Shown: positions 38,894 through 48,480, numbered from the stretch's first letter. The stretch: 64,000 bases of DNA from Anaerolineae bacterium (GCA_028285185.1 JANQQD010000115.1:1-64000); one strand, 5' to 3'. Program-made: numbers and translations. Notes: generated from the sequence alone by a model not told the origin.

Positions 38894-39874
38894 ATGACCG
38901 AAGACAGGATGACACGGCGCGAGGTGCTGGCCGTTGGCGCGGCAGGTTTGGCGGCGGGGGCGCTGGGCGCGGGTGCCGCCCGGGCCCAGGGGATCGAGGG
39001 CTCGGCCCTCGTCACCGGGTGCAGTTCCGGTTTCGGCCGGCTCTCCGCGCTGGAACTGGCCCGGGCCGGCATTCCGACCCTTGCCACCATGCGCGACCCG
39101 GCGGGCGCCAATGCCGAGGCGGCGGAGAGCCTGAGGGCCGAGGCCGGCGATGCACCGCTCCGGATCGCCGCGCTCGACGTGCGCGACCGCGACAGTGTGG
39201 CGACGGCCGTGGCGGAAGCGGAGGCACTCGGGCCTTTGGAGATGGTCGTCAACAATGCCGGCTACATCCTCGCCGGGTCCATCGAGCTTCATGACGAGGC
39301 GGATGTCCTGGCCCAGTTCGACACCAACCTCGTCGGCTATCACCGGCTGATCCGCGCCGCCCTGCCGGGGATGCGCGCCCGGGGAAGGGGCCTTGTCGTG
39401 CAGGTCAGTTCCGGGCTCGGGCGGATCGTGTTCCCGACCCAGGGCTGGTACGTCGCCACCAAGTTCGCGATCGAGGGGATGTCCGAGGCTCTGGCCTATG
39501 AACTCGTGCCCCTCGGCGTGGACCTGACGATCGTCCAGCCGACCCAGTACGCGACACAGTTCCTGCCCAATGGCCGGCGTTACTTCGAGGACCTTGTCAG
39601 CCGGATCGATGCCGAGCGGGCCGCGGCCTATGCGGACCAGATCGGGATGACGCGGTTCGGATTGCAGGACGATCCGGCGGCGCCGGACGCCCGCGAGGTG
39701 GCCCGCGCGATCCGGGAGCTGGCGGAGATGGAACCGGGGCGGCGTCCTCTGCGGCGCATCGTGTCGCCGGAGCCCTTCGGCCTCGAACAGATCAATGGCG
39801 GGCTCGCGGCGGCGCAGGATGCGGTGTTCGAGGGCTCGCCCTTTGCCGAGTGGCGGGCAATGGTCACCGACTAG
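38894..39874 (+). CDS. Tat-exported short-chain dehydrogenase/reductase
   Basis: 326-residue SDR with an N-terminal twin-arginine signal: MTRREVLAVGAAGLAAGALGAGAARA, ending near residue 32. The Rossmann motif is ALVTGCSSGFGR, NNAG is at VVNNAGYILAG, and the catalytic Ser, Tyr, Lys are in QVSSGLG and YVATKFAIEGM. Tat export would carry the enzyme folded with its NAD(P) cofactor to the periplasm, which is unusual for an SDR. The ATG at 38894 is 5 bases after GGAGG; an upstream ATG at 38882 overlaps that site. Probably repressed by the adjacent MarR protein. Confidence 0.85.
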   Translation: MTEDRMTRREVLAVGAAGLAAGALGAGAARAQGIEGSALVTGCSSGFGRLSALELARAGIPTLATMRDPAGANAEAAESLRAEAGDAPLRIAALDVRDRDSVATAVAEAEALGPLEMVVNNAGYILAGSIELHDEADVLAQFDTNLVGYHRLIRAALPGMRARGRGLVVQVSSGLGRIVFPTQGWYVATKFAIEGMSEALAYELVPLGVDLTIVQPTQYATQFLPNGRRYFEDLVSRIDAERAAAYADQIGMTRFGLQDDPAAPDAREVARAIRELAEMEPGRRPLRRIVSPEPFGLEQINGGLAAAQDAVFEGSPFAEWRAMVTD

Positions 39875-39994
39875 TGCATCATGAGACCGACCTGAACCGG
39901 CCACGTCGCCTTGGGCCGGGAGCGGGCCTTCGGCGCCGGGCAGTTCAGCGCGAAACACCGCTTGCCCCGCGCAGCACGGCGCGTATGCGCCCGG

Positions 39995-40071
39995 GTCGCC
40001 ATTGTCGCGGTCGCCCATTGAGGCGCCATTGGTCCGAGCCCAATGGCGACGGTCCGAGTGACAATGGCGAC
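39995..40071. repeat. Compound inverted repeat between convergent genes
   Basis: The 12-mer GTCGCCATTGTC (39995-40006) pairs exactly with GACAATGGCGAC (40060-40071). Within it CGCCATTGG (40024-40032) pairs with CCAATGGCG (40040-40048) across a 7-base loop, and a further near-copy of GTCGCCATTG lies at 40010-40020. It can fold into one long nested hairpin. The 39875-40322 gap between the SDR and ctaD genes otherwise holds only the terminator and no convincing gene; short open frames there lack family similarity. Confidence 0.7.
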
Positions 40072-40274
40072 ACCTCCCCCCGGGAGGGCCGCCTTCGAAA
40101 CGGATGTTGTGCGCGTGGCGATGCAGACGAGGGAGCTGACGGGCCGAGCCAATGTCATGGGCCCACCCGAGGTCGGTCCGGCCGCATGCGCGCCGTGGCC
40201 CAGATGTCCGTTCACCGCCCATAGGTCCGGTTCTATCTGATCTCGTCAGGCTCTAGCAGCGTCCGGAACGACAA

Positions 40275-40300
40275 AGGCCCCGGCGTTCCTGCCGGGGCCT
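40275..40300 (-). terminator. Hairpin terminator downstream of ctaD
   Basis: AGGCCCCGGC (40275-40284) pairs perfectly with GCCGGGGCCT (40291-40300) over a 6-base loop. Read on the minus strand it follows the ctaD stop by about 23 bases and is trailed by TTTGTCG, a weak T-run. It could serve both convergent genes. Confidence 0.7.
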
Positions 40301-40322
40301 CTTCTAGTTGGTTCAGGTCCCG

Positions 40323-41996
40323 CTAATGGGCGTGCTTGTTGTCCCACTCGCTCTGCTTCGGGAGCGTCTCGAACGTGTGCTCCGGCGGCGGCGAGGGCAG
40401 CGTCCATTCCAGCGTGTCGGCCCATTCGTTCCACGGGTTCGGCGCGGTGCAGTTCTTTGGCGCCAAGAGCGTCCGGAACAGGATCACCAGGAAGAACACG
40501 AAGGAGGCGAAGGCGATATAGGCGCCGATCGAGCTGACATAGTTCCAGAGCGCGTAAGCCTCGGGATAGTCGATATAGCGCCGCGGCATGCCTTGGCGGC
40601 CGAGGAAATGCTGCGGGAAGAAGGTCAGGTTGGCACCGATGAACATCGACCAGAAATGCAGTTTGCCGGCCCATTCCGGCAGCGCCCGCCCGGCCATCTT
40701 CGGCAGGTAGAAATAGATGCCGGCGAAGATGCCGAAGACCGCGCCGAGGCTCATCACATAGTGGAAATGCGCCACCACGTAATAGGTGTCGTGATAGGCC
40801 CGATCCACCGCGGCCTGGCTCAGCACGATGCCGGTCACGCCGCCCACGGTGAACAGGAACAGGAAGCCGAAGGCCCAGAGCATCGGCGTCTTGAACTCCA
40901 CCGAGCCGCCCCACATCGTCGCGATCCAGGAGAAGATCTTCACCCCCGTGGGCACCGCGATCACCATTGTCGCCAGCATGAAGTAGCTCTGCTGGGTCAG
41001 CGACATGCCCACCGTGTACATGTGGTGGGCCCAGACCACGAAGCCGAGGACACCGATGGCGATCATCGCCCAGACCATCGGCAGATAGCCGAAGATCGGC
41101 TTCTTGGAGAAGGTCGCGATCACATGGCTGATGATCCCGAAGGCCGGGATGATGATGATGTAGACCTCCGGATGGCCGAAGAACCACAGGATATGCTGGT
41201 AGAGGATCGGGTCGCCGCCCTGGGACGGATCGAAGAAGCCGAAGCCGAAATTGCGGTCCATCAGCAGCATGGTGATCGCGCCAGCGAGCACCGGCAGGGC
41301 CAGCAGGATCAGCCAGGCGGTCACGAAGATCGACCAGGCGAAGAGCGGCACCTTGAAGAGCGTCATGCCCGGGGCGCGCATGTTCAGGAAGGTGGTGATG
41401 ATGTTGATCGCGCCGAGGATCGAGGAGGCGCCGGAGAGGTGGACCGCGAAGATCGCGAGATCCATCGACATGCCGCCCTCATTGGTCGAAAGCGGCGGGT
41501 AGAGCACCCAGCCCACGCCGGAGCCCATCTGGCCGTTGCCGCCGGGCGACAGCATCGAGGCCACGCCCATGGAGGCGCCGGCGACAAAGAGCCAGAAGCT
41601 GAGATTGTTGAGCCGCGGGAACGCCATGTCCGGCGCGCCGATCTGGAGCGGCATCAGATAATTGCCGAAGCCGCCGAAGAGCGCCGGAATCACCACGAAG
41701 AACATCATCAGGACGCCGTGATAGGTGATCAGGACGTTCCAGAGATGGCCGTTTGGCGTACAATCCTCTGTGGCCGCAGCGATAAAGCGCATCCCCTCGA
41801 GGCACATATACTGCACGCCCGGGGCCTGAAGCTCCATCCGCATGTAGATCGTGAAGGCGACGGCGATGAAGCCCAGCGTGCCCGACACGAAGAGATAGAG
41901 GATGCCGATGTCCTTGTGGTTGGTGGACATGAACCAGCGGGTGAAGAACCCGCGTTCGTCGTGGTCCTCATGCCCCTCTACGGTCGCGTCGGCCAT
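40323..41996 (-). CDS. ctaD: Cytochrome c oxidase subunit I (aa3 type)
   Basis: 557-residue heme-copper oxidase core subunit with twelve membrane helices. Visible landmarks: MSTNHKDIG at the first helix, the heme a ligand His in [15 protein letters not shown], the D-channel-type [20 protein letters not shown], the cross-linked His-Tyr region [16 protein letters not shown], the CuB His pair in VWAHHMY, and heme ligands in [10 protein letters not shown]. This is the terminal oxidase of aerobic respiration at the cytoplasmic membrane. The other cta genes are not in the window, as is common for roseobacter ctaD. Confidence 0.97.
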   Translation of the reverse strand: MADATVEGHEDHDERGFFTRWFMSTNHKDIGILYLFVSGTLGFIAVAFTIYMRMELQAPGVQYMCLEGMRFIAAATEDCTPNGHLWNVLITYHGVLMMFFVVIPALFGGFGNYLMPLQIGAPDMAFPRLNNLSFWLFVAGASMGVASMLSPGGNGQMGSGVGWVLYPPLSTNEGGMSMDLAIFAVHLSGASSILGAINIITTFLNMRAPGMTLFKVPLFAWSIFVTAWLILLALPVLAGAITMLLMDRNFGFGFFDPSQGGDPILYQHILWFFGHPEVYIIIIPAFGIISHVIATFSKKPIFGYLPMVWAMIAIGVLGFVVWAHHMYTVGMSLTQQSYFMLATMVIAVPTGVKIFSWIATMWGGSVEFKTPMLWAFGFLFLFTVGGVTGIVLSQAAVDRAYHDTYYVVAHFHYVMSLGAVFGIFAGIYFYLPKMAGRALPEWAGKLHFWSMFIGANLTFFPQHFLGRQGMPRRYIDYPEAYALWNYVSSIGAYIAFASFVFFLVILFRTLLAPKNCTAPNPWNEWADTLEWTLPSPPPEHTFETLPKQSEWDNKHAH

Positions 41997-42278
41997 CCAG
42001 GATCTCCCGTTTCGGCTACAGGCTGCACGCCGCTCACGGGCGGCGGGTCGGAGTTTTGAGAGGTTCTAGACCGGGTGTCGGGTGGGGGCAATATTCCACG
42101 GATGAAATATGTGGGCCAGAATGGCGCAGGGGCCGGCGCGACGGCCGGCCCCTGGTCTGAGGTCGTGCGACCCGCGTCGCATTTCCCGTCTGGATCGAAT
42201 CGGCTTTCCCGGCCTTTCGCCTTCCGCTCAAACGCAAAAACCGATGCGTGTTTAGACGAGAACTGGAAACGCTCCGGA

Positions 42279-43829
42279 TCAGAAGAACCCCATCGGGTTC
42301 TCGTCGTAGCTGACCAGGAGGTTCTTGGTGTTGCGGTAATGGTCGAGCATCATCTTGTGGTTCTCGCGCCCGATCCCCGACTTCTTATAGCCGCCGAAGG
42401 CCGCGTGAGCGGGATAGTGGTGATAGCAGTTGGTCCAGACCCGGCCCGCCTCGATCGCGCGGCCCATCCGGAAGGCGCGGTTGCCATCCCGCGTCCACAC
42501 CCCGGCGCCGAGACCGTAGGAAGTGTCGTTGGCGATCTCGATCGCCTCCGCCTCGTCCTTGAAGGTGGTCACCGACAGAACCGGTCCGAAGATCTCCTCC
42601 TGGAAGATGCGCATCGAGTTGGTGCCGCGGAACACGGTCGGTTCGATGAAACAGCCCTCGTTCAGCCCGCCGCCGAGCTTGGCGACATCGCCGCCGACGA
42701 GCACTTCGGCGCCTTCTTCCCGGCCGAGCTTCAGATAGCCGGTGATCTTTTCCATCTGCTCGGTCGAGGCCTGGCTGCCGATCATCGTCTCCATCTGGAG
42801 CGGATTGCCCTGCTTGATCTGCCTCACCCGGTCGACGGCCCGCTCAAGGAAGGCATCGGCGACATCCTCCTGCACCAGCGCGCGGCTCGGGCAGGTGCAG
42901 ACCTCGCCCTGGTTGAGCGCGAACATCGCGAAGCCTTCGAGGCACTTGTCGAAGAACGCATCGTCACGGTCCATGATGTCGGCGAAGAAGACATTGGGCG
43001 ACTTGCCGCCCAGTTCCAGGGTCACCGGGATCAGGTTCTCGGCGGCGGCGCGCATGATGATCTGGCCGGTTGAGGTCTCGCCGGTGAAGGCGAGCTTGGC
43101 GATCCGGTCGGAATTGGCCAGCGCCGCGCCGGCCTCCGGGCCGAAGCCGTTGACGACATTGATGACACCGTTCGGGACCAGATCGCCGATCAGCTCCATC
43201 AGCACGAGGATCGAGGCCGGGGTCTGTTCGGCCGGTTTCAGCACCACCGCGTTGCCGGCGGCAAGCGCCGGGGCGAGCTTCCAGACCGCCATCAGGATCG
43301 GGAAGTTCCACGGGATGATCTGGCCGACCACGCCGAGCGGCTCGTGGAAATGGTAGGCATAGGTATTGGCGTCGATCTCGGCGATGGAGCCCTCATCGGC
43401 CCGGATCACCCCGCCGAAATAGCGGAAATGGTCCACCGCCAGGGCCAGATCGGCATTGACCGTCTCGCGGATCGGCTTGCCGTTGTCGAGCGTTTCGGCC
43501 ACCGCGAGCCGGGTCAGGTTCTCCTCGATCCGGTCCGCGATGCGGAAGAGCAGCGTCGAGCGTTCGGCGAGCGAAGTGCGGCCGAAGGCGGGTGCCGCGG
43601 CATGGGCGGCGTCGAGCGCGGCCTCGACATCGGCGGCGTCGGAGCGGGCGACCTCGCAGATCGTCTCGCCGGTGATCGGGGTGGCGTTCTCGAACCACTT
43701 GCCGGAGCGCGGGTCGACGAATGCACCGCCGATATAGTTGCCGTAACGGGCCTTGTAGGGAAATTCGATGCCAAGGTGGCTCGCATCGAGCGCGGCGCTC
43801 GGGCCGGTGGCGTTGGTGTGGACGTTCAT
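42279..43829 (-). CDS. NAD-dependent aldehyde dehydrogenase (AcoD/ExaC-like)
   Basis: 516-residue ALDH oxidising an aldehyde to the acid. The NAD-binding and catalytic motifs are [21 protein letters not shown], the catalytic Glu in [14 protein letters not shown] and the nucleophile Cys in [11 protein letters not shown]. Similarity is to the acetaldehyde dehydrogenase group (AcoD, ExaC). The ATG at 43829 has GGAGG upstream; the frame remains open further without family similarity. The 281 bases between this gene and lipB hold its promoter region and nothing else recognised. Confidence 0.92.
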   Translation of the reverse strand: MNVHTNATGPSAALDASHLGIEFPYKARYGNYIGGAFVDPRSGKWFENATPITGETICEVARSDAADVEAALDAAHAAAPAFGRTSLAERSTLLFRIADRIEENLTRLAVAETLDNGKPIRETVNADLALAVDHFRYFGGVIRADEGSIAEIDANTYAYHFHEPLGVVGQIIPWNFPILMAVWKLAPALAAGNAVVLKPAEQTPASILVLMELIGDLVPNGVINVVNGFGPEAGAALANSDRIAKLAFTGETSTGQIIMRAAAENLIPVTLELGGKSPNVFFADIMDRDDAFFDKCLEGFAMFALNQGEVCTCPSRALVQEDVADAFLERAVDRVRQIKQGNPLQMETMIGSQASTEQMEKITGYLKLGREEGAEVLVGGDVAKLGGGLNEGCFIEPTVFRGTNSMRIFQEEIFGPVLSVTTFKDEAEAIEIANDTSYGLGAGVWTRDGNRAFRMGRAIEAGRVWTNCYHHYPAHAAFGGYKKSGIGRENHKMMLDHYRNTKNLLVSYDENPMGFF

Positions 43830-44110
43830 GGGGGTCCTCCTCTGTGGATTTGCAACGGCCCTGACTGGCTCTGGCTGGCTTGTGGACGCGGCACCGAACG
43901 TCCCGGGCGGCGCAGCAGGGCCATCGGGATCGTGGGCGCGGCGAACCCTTGCTGGGGTGCCGGGGCGGACCGTTCGGGTCGTGCCGTTCGGAATGTACCG
44001 GTTGCGCCGTTCCGTTCTCCTCAACCGGAAGGCGGCCCGGGCGGCCTGGAGGTCGCCAGTCTTGTCTAGGTCCGAATCTGCCGTTGCGTCACCGGGGCGG
44101 AGCGTCGCAG

Positions 44111-44812
44111 TCAGGCGGCCGATAGGGTCTTGGCAAAGCTCCGCCGGAGCGCCAGGTCGAGATCGTCCATCGTCACCGGCAGTCCGAGATCGACGAGGCT
44201 GGTGACACCGTGGCCGGTGATCCCGCAGGGCACGATGCCGTCGAAATGGCTCAGGTCGGGATCGACATTGATCGAGATGCCGTGAAAGCTCACCCATTTG
44301 CGCAGGCGGATGCCGATGGCGGCGATCTTGTCCTCGCGGGGTGTGCCGTCGGGCAGGGGCGGCTTCTCGGGCCGCGCGACCCAGACGCCGACGCGGCCCT
44401 CGCGAACCTCGCCGCGGATGTTGAACTCGGCCAGTGTGGCGATGATCCAGGCCTCAAGCGCGGCGACGAAGGCCCGGATGTCACGCCTCCGCCGGTTCAG
44501 GTCGAGCATCACATAGGCCACGCGCTGGCCGGGCCCGTGATAGGTGTATTGCCCGCCGCGATTGGTCTCGAAGACCGGGAACCGCTCGGGATCGGTCAGA
44601 TCGGCGGGCTTGGCGGAGGTGCCAGCCGTATAGAGCGGCGGATGTTCGAGGAGCCAGACCGCCTCGCCTGCCATGCCCGCCGCGATGGCCTCGGCGCGGG
44701 CCTCCATCTCCGCGACCGCGGTCTCGTAGCCGGTGAGGCCGGGGGAGGTGATCCACTCGACCAACGGCTCAGCCCCGTCGAGCCGAAGGACCGGCTGCAC
44801 GATGGGGGCCAT
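44111..44812 (-). CDS. lipB: Lipoyl(octanoyl) transferase
   Basis: 233-residue LipB, transferring octanoyl from acyl carrier protein to lipoyl domains of 2-oxoacid dehydrogenases. Family motifs are [40 protein letters not shown] with the active Lys, and IVPCGI with the acyl-accepting Cys. Length is normal. It lies 144 bases from the divergently oriented tRNA-Leu gene and marks the end of the conserved core before the mobile region. Confidence 0.95.
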   Translation of the reverse strand: MAPIVQPVLRLDGAEPLVEWITSPGLTGYETAVAEMEARAEAIAAGMAGEAVWLLEHPPLYTAGTSAKPADLTDPERFPVFETNRGGQYTYHGPGQRVAYVMLDLNRRRRDIRAFVAALEAWIIATLAEFNIRGEVREGRVGVWVARPEKPPLPDGTPREDKIAAIGIRLRKWVSFHGISINVDPDLSHFDGIVPCGITGHGVTSLVDLGLPVTMDDLDLALRRSFAKTLSAA

Positions 44813-44956
44813 GCCGGCGATCCGGCCGCGGCGTCGGGATGAGCGTCATGGACCCGATGTAGGGAAGTCTGTGCGGGCACGCCAGAGGCCCGGATTTTTG
44901 GGCCTTGAGCCAAGGCGGGCACTTCGCTAAGAGGCCGGACACCAAGCCGGGACAGT

Positions 44957-45043
44957 GCGGTCGTGGCGGAATTGGTAGACGCGCAGCGTTGAGGTCGCTG
45001 TGGGGTAACACCCGTGGAAGTTCGAGTCTTCTCGACCGCACCA
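44957..45043 (+). tRNA. tRNA-Leu (anticodon GAG)
   Basis: The acceptor stem GCGGTCG (44957-44963) pairs with CGACCGC before discriminator A and encoded CCA. The D arm TGGCGGAATTGGTAGACGC, the anticodon loop TTGAGGT in a CAGCG/CGCTG stem, a long variable arm (TGTGGGGTAACACCCGTG) and a T arm GAAGTTCGAGTCTTC are all present. The long variable arm and anticodon GAG identify leucine (CUC/CUU codons). Its 3' end serves as the integration site of the adjacent island and is kept intact. Confidence 0.97.
45021..45043. other. attL (tRNA-Leu 3' end)
   Basis: 23 bases starting TTCGAGTCTTCTCGACCGCA, covering the T-arm 3' half, acceptor strand and CCA of tRNA-Leu. The same 23 bases recur at 60555-60577; flanking bases differ on both sides (G before and T after here; T before and A after there). 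Confidence 0.93.
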
Positions 45044-45098
45044 TTCTCTTCCCCCTGAAAACTAAGAAAAGTCAGTAAAACAAGGGCCTTGGCGCCAC

Positions 45099-45150
45099 GT
45101 TTGTGTCACATTTTGTGCTACATTTTGTGTTACACGGCTGTAGCACAAAG
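45099..45150. repeat. Left arm-type integrase binding sites
   Basis: Three direct copies of a TTTGTGYYACA motif (TTTGTGTCACA, TTTGTGCTACA, TTTGTGTTACA) spaced 12 bases apart, then an inverted copy CTGTAGCACAAAG. The same arrangement recurs at 60446-60495 inside the other end. They lie between attL and the integrase ATG, as expected for arm sites that also autoregulate int. Confidence 0.75.
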
Positions 45151-45162
45151 TGGAGAATCAGC

Positions 45163-46695
45163 ATGGCGCGGAAAGTGGACGGGGCGCAGATCAGGGGCGG
45201 CAGGTATTACCTCAACATTCGGATTCCGGTGGAGGCGAGGGCGGCATTCGACGGGAAGACGCATCTTCGGGATGCGCTCAAGACCGCTGACCCGAAGGTC
45301 GCCGAACAGAAGGTCACGCTGGCACGAGCGCAGATTATCGAAGCGGAGAACAGCGCCCGTCAGGGCGCCAATCTGTCCGACGCGATAGCCGCGCTCCCCG
45401 CCGATCAGCGCCGCCTACTGGACGATGCAGGCGGTCTCGACGGGCTCTTGAAAGAGTATGAGCGTAGCAGGGTCGCCGCCGCTTTCACGGCAGTGGGGGA
45501 CGATTACGGCGAGCCGCTAGACCCTCGCGAGGCGCGTCTACAAGAGGCGCAGGACAGGGCCGCTCACAACGTCATGGTTGACGAAGCGAAGCGCGAAGCG
45601 AAAGCGCTGACTGCACTCGGGCAGGCCGTGGCACCGCTCACCGTTGCCGCCGGTGTGACCGGTCTGCGCGAGCTAGCCGCTGCCTACTGTGAAGCGAAGA
45701 ACACGGCTCCGGGGACGCGAGAAGCCATTGAGGCGGTGGTCAGGCGGTTCATTGAGTATCACGGCGACGTGGCGCTAGAAGACCTGACCACTGCCCATCT
45801 GCGCGAGTATGCGACCGCCGCCAAAGGTCTGCCGCGTGTCACGTCCTCGAAGAAACTGAGGGGAATGGCGATGCCCGACCTGTTGCGCGTTGCCAAGGCG
45901 CAGGGGCTCGAAACGATAGGCGAGTCGACGCTGGACCGGCACGTGTCCATGCTCAAGGCGCTCACCGCCTTCGCCGTCCCTCAAGGCTTCATGATCACCG
46001 ACCCTTGGGCTCAGTTTAAGGTCATCCGCCCCCGGACCAAACATGCCACGAAGACCAAGGCCCGCGCACCATTCGTGCCCACCGACGCCGCCCGGATACT
46101 CGCCTACGCCCGGAACGAATACGACCCGGCGACTATCGACCGGTGGGCGCCGGTCTTGGCCTGTTATCAGGGCGCGAGGCGCGAAGAGATTGGCCAGATG
46201 GTGGTGGGCGATATCTTTGAGAGTGATGGCGTGTGGGCCATGCGGATCACCGATCTGGAAGACGGGCAGCGGATCAAGAACGCGGTGAGCTTGAGGACGA
46301 TACCGCTGCACCCCAAGGTCATCGCCGAAGGTTTTACGACGTTTGCGAAAGGGCAGGGCGGGCGTGACGGGTATCTGTTCAGCGAAAAAGAGCGGTGGAG
46401 CAGCAAGCTTAGGCTGATGACACCGGACGCGCGTGAGCGCGTGACAGAACGCTATGGCAAGCGCTTCTCGCGGATGTTGCGCGAGAAACTGGATATCAAA
46501 GACGGGCGGTATGTCTTTCATAGCTTCCGCCACCTTTGGGAAGACGCCGCCGAAGATGCGGAGATGCCGCAAACACATCGGCGAGCGCTGGCAGGGCGGT
46601 CCAAGGCGGGCGATAGCCAAGCTGGATATGGTGACGGGCCGCAATTGAAAGCGCTGGCGAAGAGTTTGGCGAAGATTGATCCGCTAACTAATTGA
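45163..46695 (+). CDS. int: Tyrosine-family integrase of the island
   Basis: 510-residue phage-type tyrosine recombinase. An N-terminal arm-binding region (about 1-90) is followed by a core-binding SAM-like domain (about 165-290) and the catalytic domain. Active residues seen are R339 (YQGARREE), H453 and R456 (HSFRHLWED) and nucleophile Y489 (SQAGYGDG); the usual second His is Arg479. It would recombine the 23-bp tRNA-Leu att sites. ATG at 45163 follows GGAG by 7 bases; the arm-type repeats end 12 bases before it, so Int may repress its own promoter. Confidence 0.93.
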   Translation: MARKVDGAQIRGGRYYLNIRIPVEARAAFDGKTHLRDALKTADPKVAEQKVTLARAQIIEAENSARQGANLSDAIAALPADQRRLLDDAGGLDGLLKEYERSRVAAAFTAVGDDYGEPLDPREARLQEAQDRAAHNVMVDEAKREAKALTALGQAVAPLTVAAGVTGLRELAAAYCEAKNTAPGTREAIEAVVRRFIEYHGDVALEDLTTAHLREYATAAKGLPRVTSSKKLRGMAMPDLLRVAKAQGLETIGESTLDRHVSMLKALTAFAVPQGFMITDPWAQFKVIRPRTKHATKTKARAPFVPTDAARILAYARNEYDPATIDRWAPVLACYQGARREEIGQMVVGDIFESDGVWAMRITDLEDGQRIKNAVSLRTIPLHPKVIAEGFTTFAKGQGGRDGYLFSEKERWSSKLRLMTPDARERVTERYGKRFSRMLREKLDIKDGRYVFHSFRHLWEDAAEDAEMPQTHRRALAGRSKAGDSQAGYGDGPQLKALAKSLAKIDPLTN

Positions 46696-46705
46696 ATTAA
46701 AACAA

Positions 46706-46755
46706 TTGACCCGTTTTCACAATTAGCTTGTATTTATACTATATATCTATATAGT
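46706..46755 (+). promoter_or_regulatory. AT-rich promoter with palindromic operator
   Basis: TTGACC (46706-46711) is followed by an AT-rich stretch with TATACT (46735-46740). The palindrome ACTATATATCTATATAGT (46738-46755, arms ACTATATA/TATATAGT) overlaps the probable -10 and start region. It precedes the run of small island genes and looks like a repressor-controlled promoter. Exact -10 assignment is uncertain because several hexamers fit. Confidence 0.5.
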
Positions 46756-46817
46756 GGAGGCAATAGGACGTAATTGCGTCGTATTCCATTTCCCCAATAA
46801 TGATTGGAAAACACACC

Positions 46818-47357
46818 ATGGCGATTAATAGCGCATCCTCATTCAAGAAGATGCTTGACGATGACGAAAAGAACGGTGGCGAATTGAAATACCGCGCTCA
46901 GACGATTGCGGCAGGCTACCTCAATGCTTGCGCGGAGCGCGGAATAAAGAACGTCACGATTGAGGACCTCTATTCTCTCTCCGCAGTGCAATTGCATATC
47001 CTTCTGAATGAGCCGGTTCAAGAGGGTATAGATTGGATTACGGAAGGTGAGCAAAAGGGCATCGCGGGCTTTCAAACTGCGAAAGACAATCGCGAATTGA
47101 TGGAAGCTCTGGGCGATGAGTCCGACGCAGCTAAGAAATTGGCAGCCGAAGAGAAGTTGGCCAAAGCAATGAGCGAACTCAGCCCCGCCGAGCGCATGCG
47201 TCGCGCGCGAGAAATGGGCCAGAGTTTCCCCGGGCGAAAGACCGGCGAGGGTGAGAAGAATGAGCTAGATGCCTCTGCGAAAGCGGCAGAAATCAAGAAG
47301 CTGGAATCGGCTCCAGCATGGTTGAAAATGAAGCGCGCGAGGGAGCTTGGGCTATGA
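46818..47357 (+). CDS. Hypothetical island protein
   Basis: 179-residue charged, helical protein with no family I recognise. The middle (NRELMEALGDESDAAKKLAAEEKLAKAMSEL) looks coiled-coil-like, and a Ser/Pro-rich linker precedes the C-terminal KKLESAPAWLKMKRARELGL. First of a run of small genes after the palindromic promoter. ATG 46818 has only a weak GGAAA upstream; ATG 46800 is an alternative. Its stop overlaps the next start as ATGA. Confidence 0.6.
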   Translation: MAINSASSFKKMLDDDEKNGGELKYRAQTIAAGYLNACAERGIKNVTIEDLYSLSAVQLHILLNEPVQEGIDWITEGEQKGIAGFQTAKDNRELMEALGDESDAAKKLAAEEKLAKAMSELSPAERMRRAREMGQSFPGRKTGEGEKNELDASAKAAEIKKLESAPAWLKMKRARELGL

Positions 47358-47620
47358 GTAAGCAACTATATGTGAGTCGAGACGATCTTTCCGCATCGCT
47401 CAACATGTCCCCGCATCATTTTTCAATGGTCTTGTCGGTAATTGGCTATCCGAAAGGTGAGATTGCGCGTATTCAGTCCACCCGCGCAAGTCACGCGTCG
47501 ATGAAGGGCTATCCTTTAGAATCTTCTATTCACTTCCTGCGGAACCGTGTGGAGCGTTTTGACGACGCGTCGGAGGCGGAATTGCGCAAGCGCGCGCGTC
47601 CAGCGCGTCATGGAAGCTAA
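47354..47620 (+). CDS. Small HTH-like protein (possible excisionase or Nu1-like)
   Basis: 88-residue protein whose N-terminal 40 residues (YVSRDDLSASLNMSPHHFSMVL) look like the helix-turn-helix of excisionases or phage packaging Nu1-type proteins. The C-terminus is basic (RKRARPARHGS). It is translationally coupled to the upstream gene (ATGA overlap) and overlaps the following gene by 11 bases. A role as excisionase or regulator is a guess from fold appearance and position. Confidence 0.5.
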   Translation: MSKQLYVSRDDLSASLNMSPHHFSMVLSVIGYPKGEIARIQSTRASHASMKGYPLESSIHFLRNRVERFDDASEAELRKRARPARHGS

Positions 47621-48098
47621 CGAAGACGGCTCTGCGCCGTTGGCCAACGAAGCGGACGAAAATTTCGCGAGGTTGGTGGCGCTCGAAGGTCTCAGCTTCC
47701 AAGACGCTTTCATTGAATCGCGTCCCGGACCTCGCCGTCAGAAGTCAGATTCGACGCGAGTCCTCGCGTCGCGGCTAGCCAAGAAAACAGAGGCGAGGCG
47801 GTTGTATCTGGCCCGGCGGGCTGCGGACAAGAGGCCCGCCGTGGTGCGCACCGACCGTCAGAGCATACTTCTGTTGATGGACCGCGTGACGACCTCGATG
47901 CGGCGTGCTGCGGAGCTTGCAGCAAAGCACGGTGACAGCAAGTTGGCCAACAGCCTACGTGCCTCTCTCACGGTCCATGTGGGCCGCCATAGCCGCGTCT
48001 CGCAACGGCTGGAACGACCGGCCCCGGCGAGCGACCCGGAAGATGATGAGGTTTATGTAATGGCCCGGCGCATTTTGGAAATGAAAGATGAGTGTTGA
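47610..48098 (+). CDS. Small terminase subunit-like protein
   Basis: 162-residue protein. Residues 17-70 (ENFARLVALEGLSFQDAFIES ... TRVLASRLAKKTEARRLYLARR) follow the pattern of the HTH region of Terminase_2-type small subunits: aromatic-rich helix, G-x-S turn, A-F helix, then ASRLxKK-EAR. The rest is helical and basic. If correct, it could redirect phage packaging to the island, as TerS does in phage satellites. The similarity is by eye and weak. Starts inside the previous gene and overlaps the next by 11 bases. Confidence 0.45.
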   Translation: MEANEDGSAPLANEADENFARLVALEGLSFQDAFIESRPGPRRQKSDSTRVLASRLAKKTEARRLYLARRAADKRPAVVRTDRQSILLLMDRVTTSMRRAAELAAKHGDSKLANSLRASLTVHVGRHSRVSQRLERPAPASDPEDDEVYVMARRILEMKDEC

Positions 48099-48480
48099 GG
48101 CGTTAGTATTCGTTTGTTCGGAATCCCTCACTGAATTGGAGACGCTGACCGCCAGTCTGGACGGCACCAACCCGAAGACAATTAGCGCCCGACTCCGGCA
48201 GATTGGCGATGTGGCGGCGACGCTAAGTGGCGGGCTGGACAAATTGTCGAAATTTATGGATGAACTGCCCACAGACGATCCAAATGCAATAGCGAAAGGG
48301 CCGCCCGTGCCACGAGATGATGGCGGACTCCTATTGCAAGCGGCACAGGTATTAGTCGATGAATTGGAGGGTGAAATTGATGGTGGGACGAAAAGTAGGA
48401 CGGAACTCAACCGAGAATCAAACGATTATTCTGACGCGGCAAGGAAAGCTCACGAAGCCGAGCGGCGCGGCGATAACTGA
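48088..48480 (+). CDS. Hypothetical island protein
   Basis: 130-residue acidic protein of unknown family. The first 70 residues are predicted helical (SLTELETLTASLDG.. LSGGLDKLSKFMDEL), and the C-terminus is polar and charged (RESNDYSDAARKAHEAERRG). Its ATG lies inside the last codons of the preceding gene, so it belongs to the same transcript. No function can be proposed. Confidence 0.55.
   Translation: MSVEALVFVCSESLTELETLTASLDGTNPKTISARLRQIGDVAATLSGGLDKLSKFMDELPTDDPNAIAKGPPVPRDDGGLLLQAAQVLVDELEGEIDGGTKSRTELNRESNDYSDAARKAHEAERRGDN

Noticed and set aside
39871-40215. Open frames of about 114-124 codons on both strands between the SDR gene and ctaD
   Set aside because: They overlap the nested inverted repeat, have no ribosome site and no recognisable domain.
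40308-42059. A 583-codon frame antisense to ctaD
   Set aside because: Composition (repeated HxE, RR, Glu/His runs) is typical of antisense reading of a membrane protein gene; ctaD is unambiguous.
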